A stretch of DNA of 64,000 bases, taken from the NCBI GenBank assembly GCA_009698615.1, contig WLPU01000006.1, positions 19,958 to 83,957 on the forward strand. Direction: 5' to 3'. This stretch comes from Actinomycetota bacterium (lineage in GTDB: Bacteria > Actinomycetota > Actinomycetes > Nanopelagicales > Nanopelagicaceae). The position numbers and the translations under genes are program-made. The notes beneath the pieces are model-generated. The model did no database searches. It worked only from the letters and a program-made list of their open reading frames with translations, and had not been told where the DNA came from. The number at the start of each line of letters is the position of its first letter. Position 1 is the first letter of the stretch. Shown in pieces: positions 27,922-37,449 of the stretch.

Positions 27922-28803
27922 TTAGGCCTGAACTACCCAATCCCCGTTAATTGCCACTTTGACCGTGGACAGTGGCGTGTTGGATGGTCCGCCTAAAACA
28001 GCTGCAGCGTTAAATGGATCGTATGCTGCGCCGTGGCATGGACAGACCAAGGCTTTATCAGAGGCTGAATATGACACCGTGCATCCTTGATGTGTACAAA
28101 TTTCAGAATAAGCAAAAACTCCATTTTTGGTACGGAAAACAATCGCTGGGCCACCATCGCTGGAAGTAAATTCAAAGGTCTTACCCACAGGCAAATCAAC
28201 CAACTTCACAATCTGATTGCCACCTGATGCCGTAGCGCTCACCTTTTTCTTCTGCAAGCCACGCCCAAGCACAGAAGCCAACGCCCCAGCTACGGCAAGA
28301 GTGCCGATACGAATTGCTCCGCGCCGATCGAAGGAAACATCAACGCTTCTGCGTTTACCAAGCAAAGTTAAGAAGTATGAAAGCCAGAGCACTGCATAGG
28401 CGGTATCGCTGCCTAAGAAGTATGGCTTTACATGCCATGTTGCAGTAATCCATAAGCCCAAAGACATCGTGAAACCAACGAAGGCAATGAAAGTCGGAGC
28501 GACCCAGAATAGAGTCGCAAAACCAATCGCAAATTCAGCGATCATCACAATAATCCCAACGGCGGTTGAGCGTTCAATCATGTGGCGAAAGAGAAACCCT
28601 AATGGTGATGAGGTTGAGTACCCAGTAAGTTGCTTGCTGATTGAGGTAGCGCCAATTTTCCCTAAGAAATCAGGATCGGTCGCCTTATCCCATCCGCCAT
28701 AAATCCATGTGATTCCCAGCCAAAAACGAATAACTCGAACGGCCGGGGACTGATTTTTCCACGAAGAAACAATTGAACGAATTGTTGTGCGCATTTTTGA
28801 CAT
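27922..28803 (-). CDS. DoxX-like membrane domain fused to a Rieske [2Fe-2S] domain
   Basis: About 293 residues. The first half carries four hydrophobic spans of DoxX/MauE type (VRVIRFWLGITWIYGGWDKATDP). Then a Tat-like basic stretch (DRRGAIRIG) with a helix leads to a Rieske domain with CTHQGC and CPCHGAAYD, the cluster's Cys and His ligands. The frame is open to 28860 but that would overlap the tRNA, so I start at ATG 28803. It probably moves electrons at the outer face of the membrane; partner unknown. Confidence 0.85.
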   Translation of the reverse strand: MSKMRTTIRSIVSSWKNQSPAVRVIRFWLGITWIYGGWDKATDPDFLGKIGATSISKQLTGYSTSSPLGFLFRHMIERSTAVGIIVMIAEFAIGFATLFWVAPTFIAFVGFTMSLGLWITATWHVKPYFLGSDTAYAVLWLSYFLTLLGKRRSVDVSFDRRGAIRIGTLAVAGALASVLGRGLQKKKVSATASGGNQIVKLVDLPVGKTFEFTSSDGGPAIVFRTKNGVFAYSEICTHQGCTVSYSASDKALVCPCHGAAYDPFNAAAVLGGPSNTPLSTVKVAINGDWVVQA

Positions 28804-28836
28804 AGGTAAAATTCTAAAGTACGAACCTGAGAATTG

Positions 28837-28909
28837 CTCCCTGACTTGGACTCGAACCAAGAACCTGCCGGTTAACAGCCGGCTGCTCTGCCAATTGAGC
28901 TATCAGGGA
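28837..28909 (-). tRNA. tRNA-Asn (GTT)
   Basis: The minus strand folds into a 73-nt cloverleaf. The acceptor stem pairs TCCCTGA with TCAGGGA and the anticodon stem is GCCGG/CCGGC around a loop containing GTT. The T-arm has GGTTCGAGTCC. CCA is not encoded. Only the discriminator base G follows the acceptor stem. Confidence 0.95.
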
Positions 28910-28971
28910 CTACTGCAGTGAGGCAGGCGCAAACTCTAGCGCAATCTCGGTATAGCTCTTGCACTCAGGCT

Positions 28972-30807
28972 TTAGATCTCGCCTATCGCCAGATCGTGAA
29001 GCGTTCGGCGGGCACTTTCTAAGGTCACTAAATCGGTAAAAAGGGCGATGTATTCCGCATCATTTGTGATGGGATTGAGTCGCTGAAGCGTTGATTTTAA
29101 TTCTGCGATCGCACGGCTCATGGTCACTTCTCGCAATCGGGCGATAATACTTTCGACATATCGCGCCGATATTTCACCATCTTCACGAATTGGCTCTGCA
29201 GATAATTCGGCAATCAAGGAAGCCATATGTACATCTTCTATCTGGTCCATCCGAAGAGTCGAATCACCATGTGCATCTATGACTTCGCGCAACTGCTTGT
29301 ACGCAGGATGGGTAAATGCCTCACTTTCAATTTCAATCCAACCTTGTGCGAGTTCTGGCATTTGTAGACGCGCTTTAAGTACCTCTCTTTCAAGAGCTAG
29401 GCGTGGTTCATTGGGGTTTGGTCGCCATTGAACATCGCCAGCGGGTTGGGTGAATTCTGTTGCAGCAACCGTGCGGACCCCTCGACCAACTACTGCAGAA
29501 ACAATTTCGACTTCAACGCCCAACCATCCTGCTAGCAACCGTGTGTACTCGGGACGCAAGGACTTATCTCGAATTTGTGAAACGAGTGGAGCCGCTGCAT
29601 TCAGTGCGTTTACGCGCCCCTCCGCTGAATCTAAATTGTGGAGATTAAGTTCTGTCCGAATTGCGAATTCAAATAAAGGCACGCGTCTGGCAATCAGGTC
29701 GCGAAGTGCGAGGTCGCCTTTTTGCTGGCGCAGGTCGCATGGGTCAAGGCCGTCGGGCTCTACGGCAACAAAAGTTTGAGTGACAAATTTCTGATCATCC
29801 GTGAAAGCACGAAGTGCTGCCTTCTGCCCTGCTGCATCTCCATCAAAAGTGAATATAACTTCTCCGCGAAAAGAGTCATCATCCATGAGGAGCCGTCGCA
29901 GAATCCGAATGTGATCTGCGCCGAAGGCAGTACCGCATGTTGCAACTGCCGTCGGAATTCCAGCCAGATGCGCAGCCATGACATCTGTGTAGCCCTCAAC
30001 GATTACCGCTTGGCGCTTCTTTGCAATGTCTTTCTTTGCAAGATCTAAACCATAGAGAACTTGGCTTTTCTTATAAATCGGTGTCTCTGGGGTATTCAAG
30101 TATTTAGGTCCGTTATCAACTTCATCACTTGCTAATTTACGCGCACCGAATCCCACAACATCTCCAGAAATATCTCTAATAGGCCAGGTGAGGCGATTAC
30201 GGAAACGATCAATGGGACCACGTTGGCCCATTTTTGAAAGTCCTGCGATTTCTAATTCTTCAATGCTAAAGCCCTGTGCACGCAAATGTTTCGTGAGTGC
30301 ATCCCAGTCATCTGGCGCGTACCCCACACCAAAAACATGGCAGGCAGCTTTATCGAACCCACGTTTAGACAGTAGATCTCTACCAAATTGAGCACCAGCT
30401 GATTCGTTGAGCTGGCTCTGATAAAAGGTTGCAGCAGCAGCATTTGCTGCGATCAGTCGGGAGCGTTGACCCGGCGGTGTTGCCGTGCCGCCACTACCGC
30501 CTTCCTCGTAACGCAACGTATATCCAATGCGATCGGCAAGCCGTTCTACAGTTTCAGTAAAAGATAAGTGGTCCATCTTCATGACAAATGAAATTACATC
30601 CCCGCCTGTTTGGCAGCCAAAGCAATGAAAATATCCCTTGCTCGGTGTTACGTGGAATGATGGAGATTTTTCATCATGAAATGGGCATAAACCTTTTTTC
30701 TGTCCCCCACCTGCGTTCTTGAGTTGAACATAGTCGCCCACAATTTCATCGATAGGAGCGCGCTCTCGAATGTATGCAACGTCCTCATCCTTAATGCGCC
30801 CGCTCAT
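28972..30807 (-). CDS. dnaG: DNA primase
   Basis: A 611-residue bacterial primase. The CHC2 zinc finger (CPFHDEKSPSFHVTPSKGYF then HCFGC) lies at ~41-65. The catalytic TOPRIM core includes VIVEGYTDVMA and FTFDGDAAG. The C-terminal helicase-binding domain follows. It makes RNA primers at the replication fork. The start overlaps the dgt stop by 4 bases. Confidence 0.96.
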   Translation of the reverse strand: MSGRIKDEDVAYIRERAPIDEIVGDYVQLKNAGGGQKKGLCPFHDEKSPSFHVTPSKGYFHCFGCQTGGDVISFVMKMDHLSFTETVERLADRIGYTLRYEEGGSGGTATPPGQRSRLIAANAAAATFYQSQLNESAGAQFGRDLLSKRGFDKAACHVFGVGYAPDDWDALTKHLRAQGFSIEELEIAGLSKMGQRGPIDRFRNRLTWPIRDISGDVVGFGARKLASDEVDNGPKYLNTPETPIYKKSQVLYGLDLAKKDIAKKRQAVIVEGYTDVMAAHLAGIPTAVATCGTAFGADHIRILRRLLMDDDSFRGEVIFTFDGDAAGQKAALRAFTDDQKFVTQTFVAVEPDGLDPCDLRQQKGDLALRDLIARRVPLFEFAIRTELNLHNLDSAEGRVNALNAAAPLVSQIRDKSLRPEYTRLLAGWLGVEVEIVSAVVGRGVRTVAATEFTQPAGDVQWRPNPNEPRLALEREVLKARLQMPELAQGWIEIESEAFTHPAYKQLREVIDAHGDSTLRMDQIEDVHMASLIAELSAEPIREDGEISARYVESIIARLREVTMSRAIAELKSTLQRLNPITNDAEYIALFTDLVTLESARRTLHDLAIGEI

Positions 30808-32036
30808 ACGCCCGAGTGTATCTGTGCGGTCAGACGCTCATGAAGCGCGTAGGCGCCAGGGTCAGTCAAGCTCGCAACTTGGTCGATCACAACACGCAGA
30901 CGTTCTGCATTGGTGGTGGCGTAGTTCCAGTCCTCGAGAAAAATGGAATCCAAATTCTTAGGAGCCCTTGCAAGAATCATTTCTACAAGGTCAATGATGA
31001 TCACACGCTGTTTTGCATAACGCTCTTGTGCATCCGGTGCGTTGATTAAATAGTGGCCCGCAATAGATTTCAGAAGCCCTACTTCGACTTTTTGGTCTCT
31101 GGGTACCTCAAGGTTTGCGCTGTATCGAACAAGTGGCTGGTCACCATGAACTCTGCGAGTTTCAACTTCAGCTGATAACACAAAGCGGCCAATCAATTGA
31201 CTTGTCAGATCTTTCAAGCGGGCAAGGGCGCTATGGGTTCCGTCGTAATGTTGAGGCCAACAAGACAATTGCTGTAAACGCTTGAGCGCATCCTGTGCTT
31301 CAAGTTCGCTCACCGTCATTCCATAATCATTAATCATGACTGAATGTAAGACTGGCAAATCCCTCGAAAAGTTATTGACATCGATTTGATCAGCGACAAG
31401 ACCATCTTCTAAATCGTGGACTGAGTACGAAACATCATCAGACCAATCCATGATTTGGGCTTCAATACAACGACGCCCATCTGGTGCACCAGTGCGCATC
31501 CAAGTAAAAATTTCGAGGTCATCGGCATAGACGCCGTATTTTCGTGGATTAATTGAATTGGACCACGGATACTTTGTTACCGCATCCAATGAAGCGCGCG
31601 AAAGGTTTAGCCCTACAGATTTTCCTTCCAAAGATATAGTTTTGGCCTCAAGACGAGTCAGCAGCCTAAAACTCTGAGCATTACCTTCAAATCCCCCGGC
31701 ATCTCCAGAAATAGATGCAAGAGCATCCTCACCATTGTGACCAAAGGGAGGATGGCCAAGATCGTGAGCCAAACACGATGTATCAAGAAGATCTGGATCT
31801 GCCCCGAGCGAATCTCCAAGCTCGCGACCAATCTGCGCAACTTCTAGAGAATGAGCTAAGCGAGTGCGTTGAAAATCATTTTCCCACGGGACTGCAACTT
31901 GAGTTTTAGCACCGAGTCGACGTAGTGATGCAGAATGAATAACTCGCGCTCGATCTCGCATGAATTCCGTGCGCCCCGCGCGTTTTGCTGGCTCAAACAC
32001 GAATCGTTCGAGATCGCTCTGGCTGTAATTACTCAC
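30804..32036 (-). CDS. dgt: Deoxyguanosinetriphosphate triphosphohydrolase-like protein
   Basis: An HD-superfamily dNTPase, ~410 residues. RDRARVIHSASLRRLGAKTQV and the metal-binding H...HD set are present: LAHSLEVAQIGRELG, CLAHDLGHPPFGHNGE and WSDDVSYSVHDLED. It releases triphosphate from dGTP. I choose GTG 32036 (SNYSQSDLERF follows) because a start further upstream would overlap the YdcF-like gene and add an unconserved tail. Confidence 0.9.
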   Translation of the reverse strand: MSNYSQSDLERFVFEPAKRAGRTEFMRDRARVIHSASLRRLGAKTQVAVPWENDFQRTRLAHSLEVAQIGRELGDSLGADPDLLDTSCLAHDLGHPPFGHNGEDALASISGDAGGFEGNAQSFRLLTRLEAKTISLEGKSVGLNLSRASLDAVTKYPWSNSINPRKYGVYADDLEIFTWMRTGAPDGRRCIEAQIMDWSDDVSYSVHDLEDGLVADQIDVNNFSRDLPVLHSVMINDYGMTVSELEAQDALKRLQQLSCWPQHYDGTHSALARLKDLTSQLIGRFVLSAEVETRRVHGDQPLVRYSANLEVPRDQKVEVGLLKSIAGHYLINAPDAQERYAKQRVIIIDLVEMILARAPKNLDSIFLEDWNYATTNAERLRVVIDQVASLTDPGAYALHERLTAQIHSGV

Positions 32037-32049
32037 GTCGCTAACCCTA

Positions 32050-32676
32050 TTACTGGTTGAGATGATCGCTGACATGGATGCCACGGCGACCAAGGGTGAT
32101 GTAGGCAAGGTAGGCGCCTGTCTCGCGAACTAAGTAATGAAGGCTTGGGTGAGCATTCGAGTTTGGTCCCGTAGTTACGGGTGAGCAAAAGGCAATAGTT
32201 CCAAGATCTTTAGCCATAGTTGTAGCACGAAGGCAATGGTATGGATCGGTAACGATGATCACTGTTTTCATACTTCGTTTTCGCATCTGTGCAACATAAC
32301 TTTGTGTACTGACAAGAGTGTCGCGACCTTGGGAAATCGCAATAATCTTTGCCGCTGCAATCCCGTGGGCAATCAACCACTTCTTACTGGCTGCAGCCTC
32401 TGTAGTGCGATCTCCAGGAGCGCCGCCGCCAACAGTAAATATCATTGGTGCAAGTCCGATTGTAAAAATCCTTTTCGCTTCAACCAGCCGGGCCTCCAGC
32501 ACTTCGCTGGGTCGACCATCGAACTGAGCAGCTCCCAGGACAACAATGACACCGGCAGTTGCTCTGTTTGGGCTATTTCCTGCTTTCCATGTCGAACCCA
32601 ATAGAAAAAGTGAAATGACTACCACGATGAGAACAATGGAGCTAATAATTTTTCGAATTGCTTTTAATAAAAACAT
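32050..32676 (-). CDS. YdcF/DUF218-family membrane-anchored protein
   Basis: A 208-residue protein with one N-terminal membrane segment (~8-28) and an ElyC/SanA/YdcF (DUF218) domain. Typical motifs are VIVVLGAAQFDGRPSEVLEARL, VGGGAPGDRTTEAAASKKWL and VTDPYHCLRA. The domain is thought to act in cell-envelope processes. It starts one base after the dusB stop. Confidence 0.85.
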   Translation of the reverse strand: MFLLKAIRKIISSIVLIVVVISLFLLGSTWKAGNSPNRATAGVIVVLGAAQFDGRPSEVLEARLVEAKRIFTIGLAPMIFTVGGGAPGDRTTEAAASKKWLIAHGIAAAKIIAISQGRDTLVSTQSYVAQMRKRSMKTVIIVTDPYHCLRATTMAKDLGTIAFCSPVTTGPNSNAHPSLHYLVRETGAYLAYITLGRRGIHVSDHLNQ

Positions 32677-32677
32677 G

Positions 32678-33757
32678 TTATCCGCCTGAGAATGCGTCTT
32701 CTAGTTCGATGGTAGCCATTTCATCTGGATCTCGAAGCCAACCATCTGGAAGCGTTACTGGTCGACCGTGGCTCGTGCGTCCGCGGGGAGTATCACCAAC
32801 GGCGATCGGATAAGGCTGATCTGATAACTGATTGAGAAATCCCCTAAATTCCTTCAGCGATGAGACCATCCCGAACTGCCTTCGCAATTCACTCGGAACA
32901 CGAAATCCCTTGAGATACCAAGCCATGTGTTTGCGAAGATCTCGACATCCCCGTTCTTCGGATTCAAAATACTCCACCATTAATTCACCGTGGCGGTACA
33001 TGATTTCTCGCACCTCAAAGAGCGTTGGAAGATGGCGAGAAGTATCGCCAGCAAAAGCCGCAACTAAATCAGTAAATAACCAAGGGCGCCCAAGGCACCC
33101 TCTTCCAACGACAACTCCTGCACAGCCCGTTTCTGCAACCATGCGAACTCCATCGTTACCACTCCAGATATCGCCATTTCCTAATACCGGAACTCCAGTT
33201 GGCTTGAGGTGATCTACTAAACGCGTTATTGCATTCCAATCAGATTTACCCTCATACATCTGCGCAGCAGTGCGTGCATGTAGAGCCACCCATGAAGCAC
33301 CAAGATTTGCTGCAGACATCGCTGCTTCCAAATAAGTTTCGTGGTCGCTATCAATCCCGATTCGCATTTTAACGGTAACTGGCATCCGAAAAGGTTTTGC
33401 TGCCTCAATTGCTGCTGCGACAATTGAAGAGAAGAGTTTGCGCTTAAAAGGCAAAGCTGCTCCCCCGCCTTTTCGAGTCACTTTCGGAACTGGGCAGCCA
33501 AAATTCATATCAATATGATCCGCTAGGTTTTCTTTTCCAATCATCGTAACTGCAGCTTTCATCGCAGCGGCATCAACGCTGTAAAGCTGTACCGATCGAG
33601 GCCACTCACCTTTACCGGGCATCAACATCCGAAGGGTCTCTGGACGACGCTCTATTAGCGCTCTTGCAGTTACCATTTCCGAAACAAAGAGTCCGGCACC
33701 TTGTTCGCGGCAGAGCAAGCGAAATGGGGCATTAGTTATTCCGGCCATTGGTGCCAA
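32678..33757 (-). CDS. dusB: tRNA-dihydrouridine synthase (start uncertain)
   Basis: A DusB-family FMN enzyme reducing uridine to dihydrouridine in tRNA. LAPMAGITNAPFR, the catalytic-loop NFGCPVPKVTRKGGGAAL (Cys) and VGRGCLGRPWLF are clear. The only conventional start is TTG 33757, which begins right at the FMN-binding LAPMAG and leaves out the usual preceding strand. The frame continues upstream as VV and further homologous-looking residues until a stop at about 33850, without ATG, GTG or another TTG. A CTG at 33802 is an alternative start. Confidence 0.88.
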   Translation of the reverse strand: MAPMAGITNAPFRLLCREQGAGLFVSEMVTARALIERRPETLRMLMPGKGEWPRSVQLYSVDAAAMKAAVTMIGKENLADHIDMNFGCPVPKVTRKGGGAALPFKRKLFSSIVAAAIEAAKPFRMPVTVKMRIGIDSDHETYLEAAMSAANLGASWVALHARTAAQMYEGKSDWNAITRLVDHLKPTGVPVLGNGDIWSGNDGVRMVAETGCAGVVVGRGCLGRPWLFTDLVAAFAGDTSRHLPTLFEVREIMYRHGELMVEYFESEERGCRDLRKHMAWYLKGFRVPSELRRQFGMVSSLKEFRGFLNQLSDQPYPIAVGDTPRGRTSHGRPVTLPDGWLRDPDEMATIELEDAFSGG

Positions 33758-33813
33758 AACAACTGGCGGATCAATGAAATGGTCGCCGCTTGCTAGCGGC
33801 AGAGTGAGGGCGT

Positions 33814-35193
33814 TTATGAGCCCAGAAGGCGCGGTGCGAGCCAGCCTTCAACCTGATCAAGTGCAATGCGCTCTTGTTGCATGGTGTCACGATCGCGAAT
33901 CGTTACTGCGTGATCTTCTAAGGTGTCAAAATCAACTGTGATGCAAAAAGGCGTACCAATTTCATCTTGGCGACGGTAGCGACGGCCAATCGCACCAGCA
34001 TCATCGAAATCGATATTCCAATTCTTGCGCAGTTGGATCGCAAGATCGCGTGCTTTAGGAGATAAATCAGCATTGCGTGATAGAGGCAGAACTGCTGCTT
34101 TTACTGGAGCAAGGCGATGATCCAACTTGAGCACTGCGCGCTTTTCCATCTCCCCCTTCGAATTAGGGGCTTCATCTTCGCTAAATGCATCCATCAAAAA
34201 TGTAAGCGTGCAGCGATCAACACCGGCTGCTGGCTCAATGACATATGGTGTCCAACGTTCATTCTTTTCTTGATCAAACCAGGATAAATCTTTTCCCGAT
34301 GCAGCAGAGTGCGCCTTGAGATCGAAATCTGTGCGGTTAGCGATGCCTTCGAGCTCTCCCCACTCGGTGCCAGCAAACTCAAATTTATATTCGATATCTG
34401 CGGTGCGCTTTGAATAGTGAGAAAGTTTTTCTTTGGGGTGATCGAAAATGCGAAGACGCTCAGGATTGATGCCTAGGTCTTTATACCAAGCAAGGCGCGT
34501 ATCGATCCAGTATTGGTGCCAGTCTTCATCTGTCCCAGGGACAACGAAAAACTCCATCTCCATCTGCTCGAACTCGCGAGTGCGGAAAATAAAGTTTCCA
34601 GGGGTAATTTCATTTCGGAATGATTTACCAATCTGACCGATACCAAATGGTGGTTTTTTACGTGAAGTAGTCGCTACGTTGTCAAAGTTAATAAAAATCC
34701 CTTGAGCAGTTTCTGGTCGCAAATATGCAAGTCCAGATTCATCTTCCACTGGTCCTAGGTATGTCTTGAGTAAACCAGAGAATTGTTTTGGGGTGGTGAA
34801 TTGACCTTTGTTGCCACATGCGGGGCAATTGACTTCAGATAAAGATTCTGGCTTGCGCTTATTCTTAGTTTCAAACGCTTCTTCTAAATGATCTGCGCGA
34901 TAGCGCTTATGACAAGCGGTGCACTCGGTTAACGGGTCAGAAAAAGTGGCAACGTGCCCTGATGCTTCCCATACTTCCCGCGCCAAAATGACACATGAAT
35001 CGATGCCGACAATGTCATCGCGCCCAGTAACCATGGACTTCCACCATTGGCGCTTCACATTATTTTTTAGCTCAACACCCAATGGACCGTAATCCCATGA
35101 AGCACGAAGGCCGCCATAAATATCACTGGAGGGATAGACAAAGCCACGGCGTTTAGCCAAGCTGACAATATTTTCTAGGCGATCAGTGGCCAC
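33814..35193 (-). CDS. glyS: Glycyl-tRNA synthetase (single-chain, class II)
   Basis: A 459-residue alpha2-type enzyme (GlyQS/GRS1 family). [18 protein letters not shown], the class II motif 2 region [23 protein letters not shown] (split between ~210 and 235) and the C-terminal anticodon-binding domain ([26 protein letters not shown]) are evident. Zinc-type Cys pairs CTACH and CPACG occur in the insert. It charges tRNA-Gly. Confidence 0.95.
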   Translation of the reverse strand: MATDRLENIVSLAKRRGFVYPSSDIYGGLRASWDYGPLGVELKNNVKRQWWKSMVTGRDDIVGIDSCVILAREVWEASGHVATFSDPLTECTACHKRYRADHLEEAFETKNKRKPESLSEVNCPACGNKGQFTTPKQFSGLLKTYLGPVEDESGLAYLRPETAQGIFINFDNVATTSRKKPPFGIGQIGKSFRNEITPGNFIFRTREFEQMEMEFFVVPGTDEDWHQYWIDTRLAWYKDLGINPERLRIFDHPKEKLSHYSKRTADIEYKFEFAGTEWGELEGIANRTDFDLKAHSAASGKDLSWFDQEKNERWTPYVIEPAAGVDRCTLTFLMDAFSEDEAPNSKGEMEKRAVLKLDHRLAPVKAAVLPLSRNADLSPKARDLAIQLRKNWNIDFDDAGAIGRRYRRQDEIGTPFCITVDFDTLEDHAVTIRDRDTMQQERIALDQVEGWLAPRLLGS

Positions 35194-35266
35194 TTAATTC
35201 TCCATCCGGCTGGCTGTCGGCGGTAGGCAACCTGTGTTGCAACCATTGCTAACTTTACCCTTGTCT

Positions 35267-35551
35267 TTACTCGTTACTGTCGCTTTCATAAGCACCTGGC
35301 TCATCAATTGCTTGCGCCAAAACTGGGATTGCCTCCATCTTGACCCTGGTTGAACTCAGCGCTCGGCGATAAGAACCAACATTGCGCCATTTGGTCATCA
35401 ATACCCAAAGTGTGGGGTCGTCGAGATTGCGTCCAACTTCTCCATCTATATAGCCCTCACAATCGGCCAAGGCGCCATGGGCTTGCTCGATCTGCCCAGC
35501 AAATTGATCAGCTGTTGCTAAAGAAATAGTGAAACGGGCGATTGCAAGCAT
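35267..35551 (-). CDS. Antibiotic-biosynthesis-monooxygenase (ABM) fold protein
   Basis: A 94-residue ferredoxin-like dimeric alpha-beta barrel protein. The N-terminal strand MLAIARFTI and the central VLMTKWRNVGSYRRALSS match the ABM family. Members include small monooxygenases and haem-degrading proteins. Its start is 30 bases from a Zur box that it shares with the divergent zip gene, so zinc control is possible. Exact role unknown. Confidence 0.7.
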   Translation of the reverse strand: MLAIARFTISLATADQFAGQIEQAHGALADCEGYIDGEVGRNLDDPTLWVLMTKWRNVGSYRRALSSTRVKMEAIPVLAQAIDEPGAYESDSNE

Positions 35552-35581
35552 GAGGTGAGCCTAGTGCGCGCTGGGCCATAA

Positions 35582-35602
35582 TGATAATGACAATCATTTT
35601 CA
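35582..35602. promoter_or_regulatory. Zur-type operator
   Basis: A 21-bp near-perfect inverted repeat, TGATAATGA on one side and TCATTTTCA on the other with a three-base centre (one mismatch between arms). This matches the Zur/Fur consensus of actinobacteria. It lies 20 bases upstream of the zip ATG, in front of an operon that also encodes the Zur-like regulator. Confidence 0.85.
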
Positions 35603-35621
35603 AAGTAGATAGAGTGCGGAA

Positions 35622-36359
35622 ATGAACATCGCGATCGCTCTAGCCGCCATCACCGCTATTGCAACAACTGCCGGTGGCTACTTAGCAATTCGTTCACGTG
35701 ACCGGCTCCACCTAGTTCTTGGTTTATCAGCCGGACTATTACTGGGATTGGTGGGATTCGATCTCCTTCCAGAAGTTTTTGCACTCAATACCAATACTTT
35801 CGCAAGTGTTCGCGTTGTATCGATCGCATTTGTTCTTGGGTTTTTATCTTTGCACGTTGCAGAACAGATTTTTGGTTCGCACGAACCAGCAGAATCTGAT
35901 TTCGGCCACGACCACGACCATCACGTAAATGTTGCCGGAACCCTGGGCGCCATCGCCATGGGAGGCCATGTTTTTCTCGACGGCGTTGCACTAGGGCTAG
36001 CTTTTAAGGTAAGCCATGCGCTGGGATTCGCAGTCTTTGTCGCAATACTTTCTCACGCATTTAGCGATGGCCTCAATACTGTTTCACTTTTAATTAAGAG
36101 CGGTCATTGGACCAAAAGTGGCACAGCATTGTTAGGACTCGACGCTGCGATGCGCATCGGTGGTGCGGCAATTGGAACGTACATTGTTATTAGCAATCCA
36201 ATTGTGGGTATTTATCTAGCAACTTTTTCTGGCTTCCTCATCTATCTTGCTACCTCACACATTTTGCCTGAAGCCCATTCGCGCCATCCATCGCGGTTAA
36301 CGCTAATGGCAACCATTGTCGGTGTGCTTGCAATGTGGCTGATAGTTGCCAATATATGA
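35622..36359 (+). CDS. ZIP-family metal transporter
   Basis: A 245-residue polytopic ZIP permease with about eight membrane segments. The His-rich loop (FGHDHDHHVN, ~104-113) precedes the metal-path helices GGHVFLDGVALGLAF and LSHAFSDGLNTV. Despite usual export/import variation, ZIPs bring zinc or iron into the cytoplasm. The upstream Zur box and the overlapping zur gene point to zinc uptake. Confidence 0.92.
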   Translation: MNIAIALAAITAIATTAGGYLAIRSRDRLHLVLGLSAGLLLGLVGFDLLPEVFALNTNTFASVRVVSIAFVLGFLSLHVAEQIFGSHEPAESDFGHDHDHHVNVAGTLGAIAMGGHVFLDGVALGLAFKVSHALGFAVFVAILSHAFSDGLNTVSLLIKSGHWTKSGTALLGLDAAMRIGGAAIGTYIVISNPIVGIYLATFSGFLIYLATSHILPEAHSRHPSRLTLMATIVGVLAMWLIVANI

Positions 36360-36721
36360 GCAGATCTAATCCAAGAGTCCTGAGCACTCTAGAGCGCGTT
36401 GGCGGTTTTGCTAGCGCCCAAGAAGTTCATAAACTCATGCAACGTGAAGGTGAACGCATTGGACTAACGACTGTTTATCGCTCATTGCAAAGCTTGTTGG
36501 GCGAAAAGATCGTCGATGTACTGCGGCGCGAAGATGGAGAAGCCATTTATCGCCTCTGCGGAGATACCCATCATCATCACTTAGTCTGCAAAAACTGCGG
36601 CATCACGGTGGAGATCGAAGGTGGTGCGATTGAGAAGTGGGCTAAGAGCGTGGCTCAAGAGCAAGGTTTTCGCGATGTCGGCCACACCGCTGAACTATTT
36701 GGTACCTGCGCTGACTGCTAA
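36356..36721 (+). CDS. zur: Fur-family zinc-responsive regulator
   Basis: A 121-residue Fur/Zur protein. The winged-helix part ([25 protein letters not shown]) is followed by [14 protein letters not shown] and a terminal GTCADC, giving the His metal site and the structural Cys4 zinc site. I start it at ATG 36356, overlapping the zip stop by 4 bases. It probably represses the operon through the box at 35582-35602. It is tail-to-tail with uppS. Confidence 0.9.
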   Translation: MSRSNPRVLSTLERVGGFASAQEVHKLMQREGERIGLTTVYRSLQSLLGEKIVDVLRREDGEAIYRLCGDTHHHHLVCKNCGITVEIEGGAIEKWAKSVAQEQGFRDVGHTAELFGTCADC

Positions 36722-37449
36722 GCCTTGCCAAATCGGCGATCGCGGTGTGAATATTCTTCGATAGCTTTCCAGAGCGTTGTTCGATCAACATCTGGCCACA
36801 AAACATCCATAAAAACAAATTCTGCATAAACACTCTGCCACGGAAGAAAATTACTGGTGCGAAGCTCCCCGGATGAGCGCAGAAATAAGTCCACATCGCG
36901 CATCTGCGGCTGATCGAGATATTTAGCAAATATTTTTTCTGTAACCTTCTCAGCGCTCACCTTTCCGCGCTTCACATCTTTTGCCAATGCAGTTGCCGCA
37001 TCCACAATCTCAGATCGGCCTCCGTAGTTGACGCACATGTTGAGTGTGAGAACTTTATTTTTAGCCGTAAGGGTTTCAGCTTCTTCGAGTTCATTGATGA
37101 CGCTACTCCACAGTCGCTTAGGTCTGCCTACCCAACGGACACGCACGCCCATCGCGTGCATCTCGTCTCTGCGGCGGCGAATCACGTCACGATTAAAACC
37201 CATCAAGAATTTCACTTCATCAGGTGACCTTCGCCAATTTTCAGTAGAAAATGCGTAGGCACTTATTTCTTTCACGCCAATTTGAATAGCACCTTCGATG
37301 ACATCAAATAGTGCAGCCTCGCCTGCTTCATGGCCGGCAGTTCGGGGCAATCCACGTTCTTTTGCCCAACGTCCATTGCCATCCATCACAATGGCAACGT
37401 GCGCAGGAATTTTTTCTGCCGCAATCTTGGGCATCTTCATCGATTTCAT
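36718..37449 (-). CDS. uppS: Isoprenyl diphosphate synthase (undecaprenyl-PP type)
   Basis: A 243-residue cis-prenyltransferase: [27 protein letters not shown] near the N-terminus in two parts, [15 protein letters not shown], and the C-terminal [21 protein letters not shown]. It makes the lipid carrier for cell-wall synthesis. Its start overlaps recO by 4 bases. Confidence 0.95.
   Translation of the reverse strand: MKSMKMPKIAAEKIPAHVAIVMDGNGRWAKERGLPRTAGHEAGEAALFDVIEGAIQIGVKEISAYAFSTENWRRSPDEVKFLMGFNRDVIRRRRDEMHAMGVRVRWVGRPKRLWSSVINELEEAETLTAKNKVLTLNMCVNYGGRSEIVDAATALAKDVKRGKVSAEKVTEKIFAKYLDQPQMRDVDLFLRSSGELRTSNFLPWQSVYAEFVFMDVLWPDVDRTTLWKAIEEYSHRDRRFGKA

Noticed and set aside
28804..28860. 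N-terminal extension of the DoxX-Rieske protein
   Set aside because: It would read through the 3' part of the tRNA-Asn gene.
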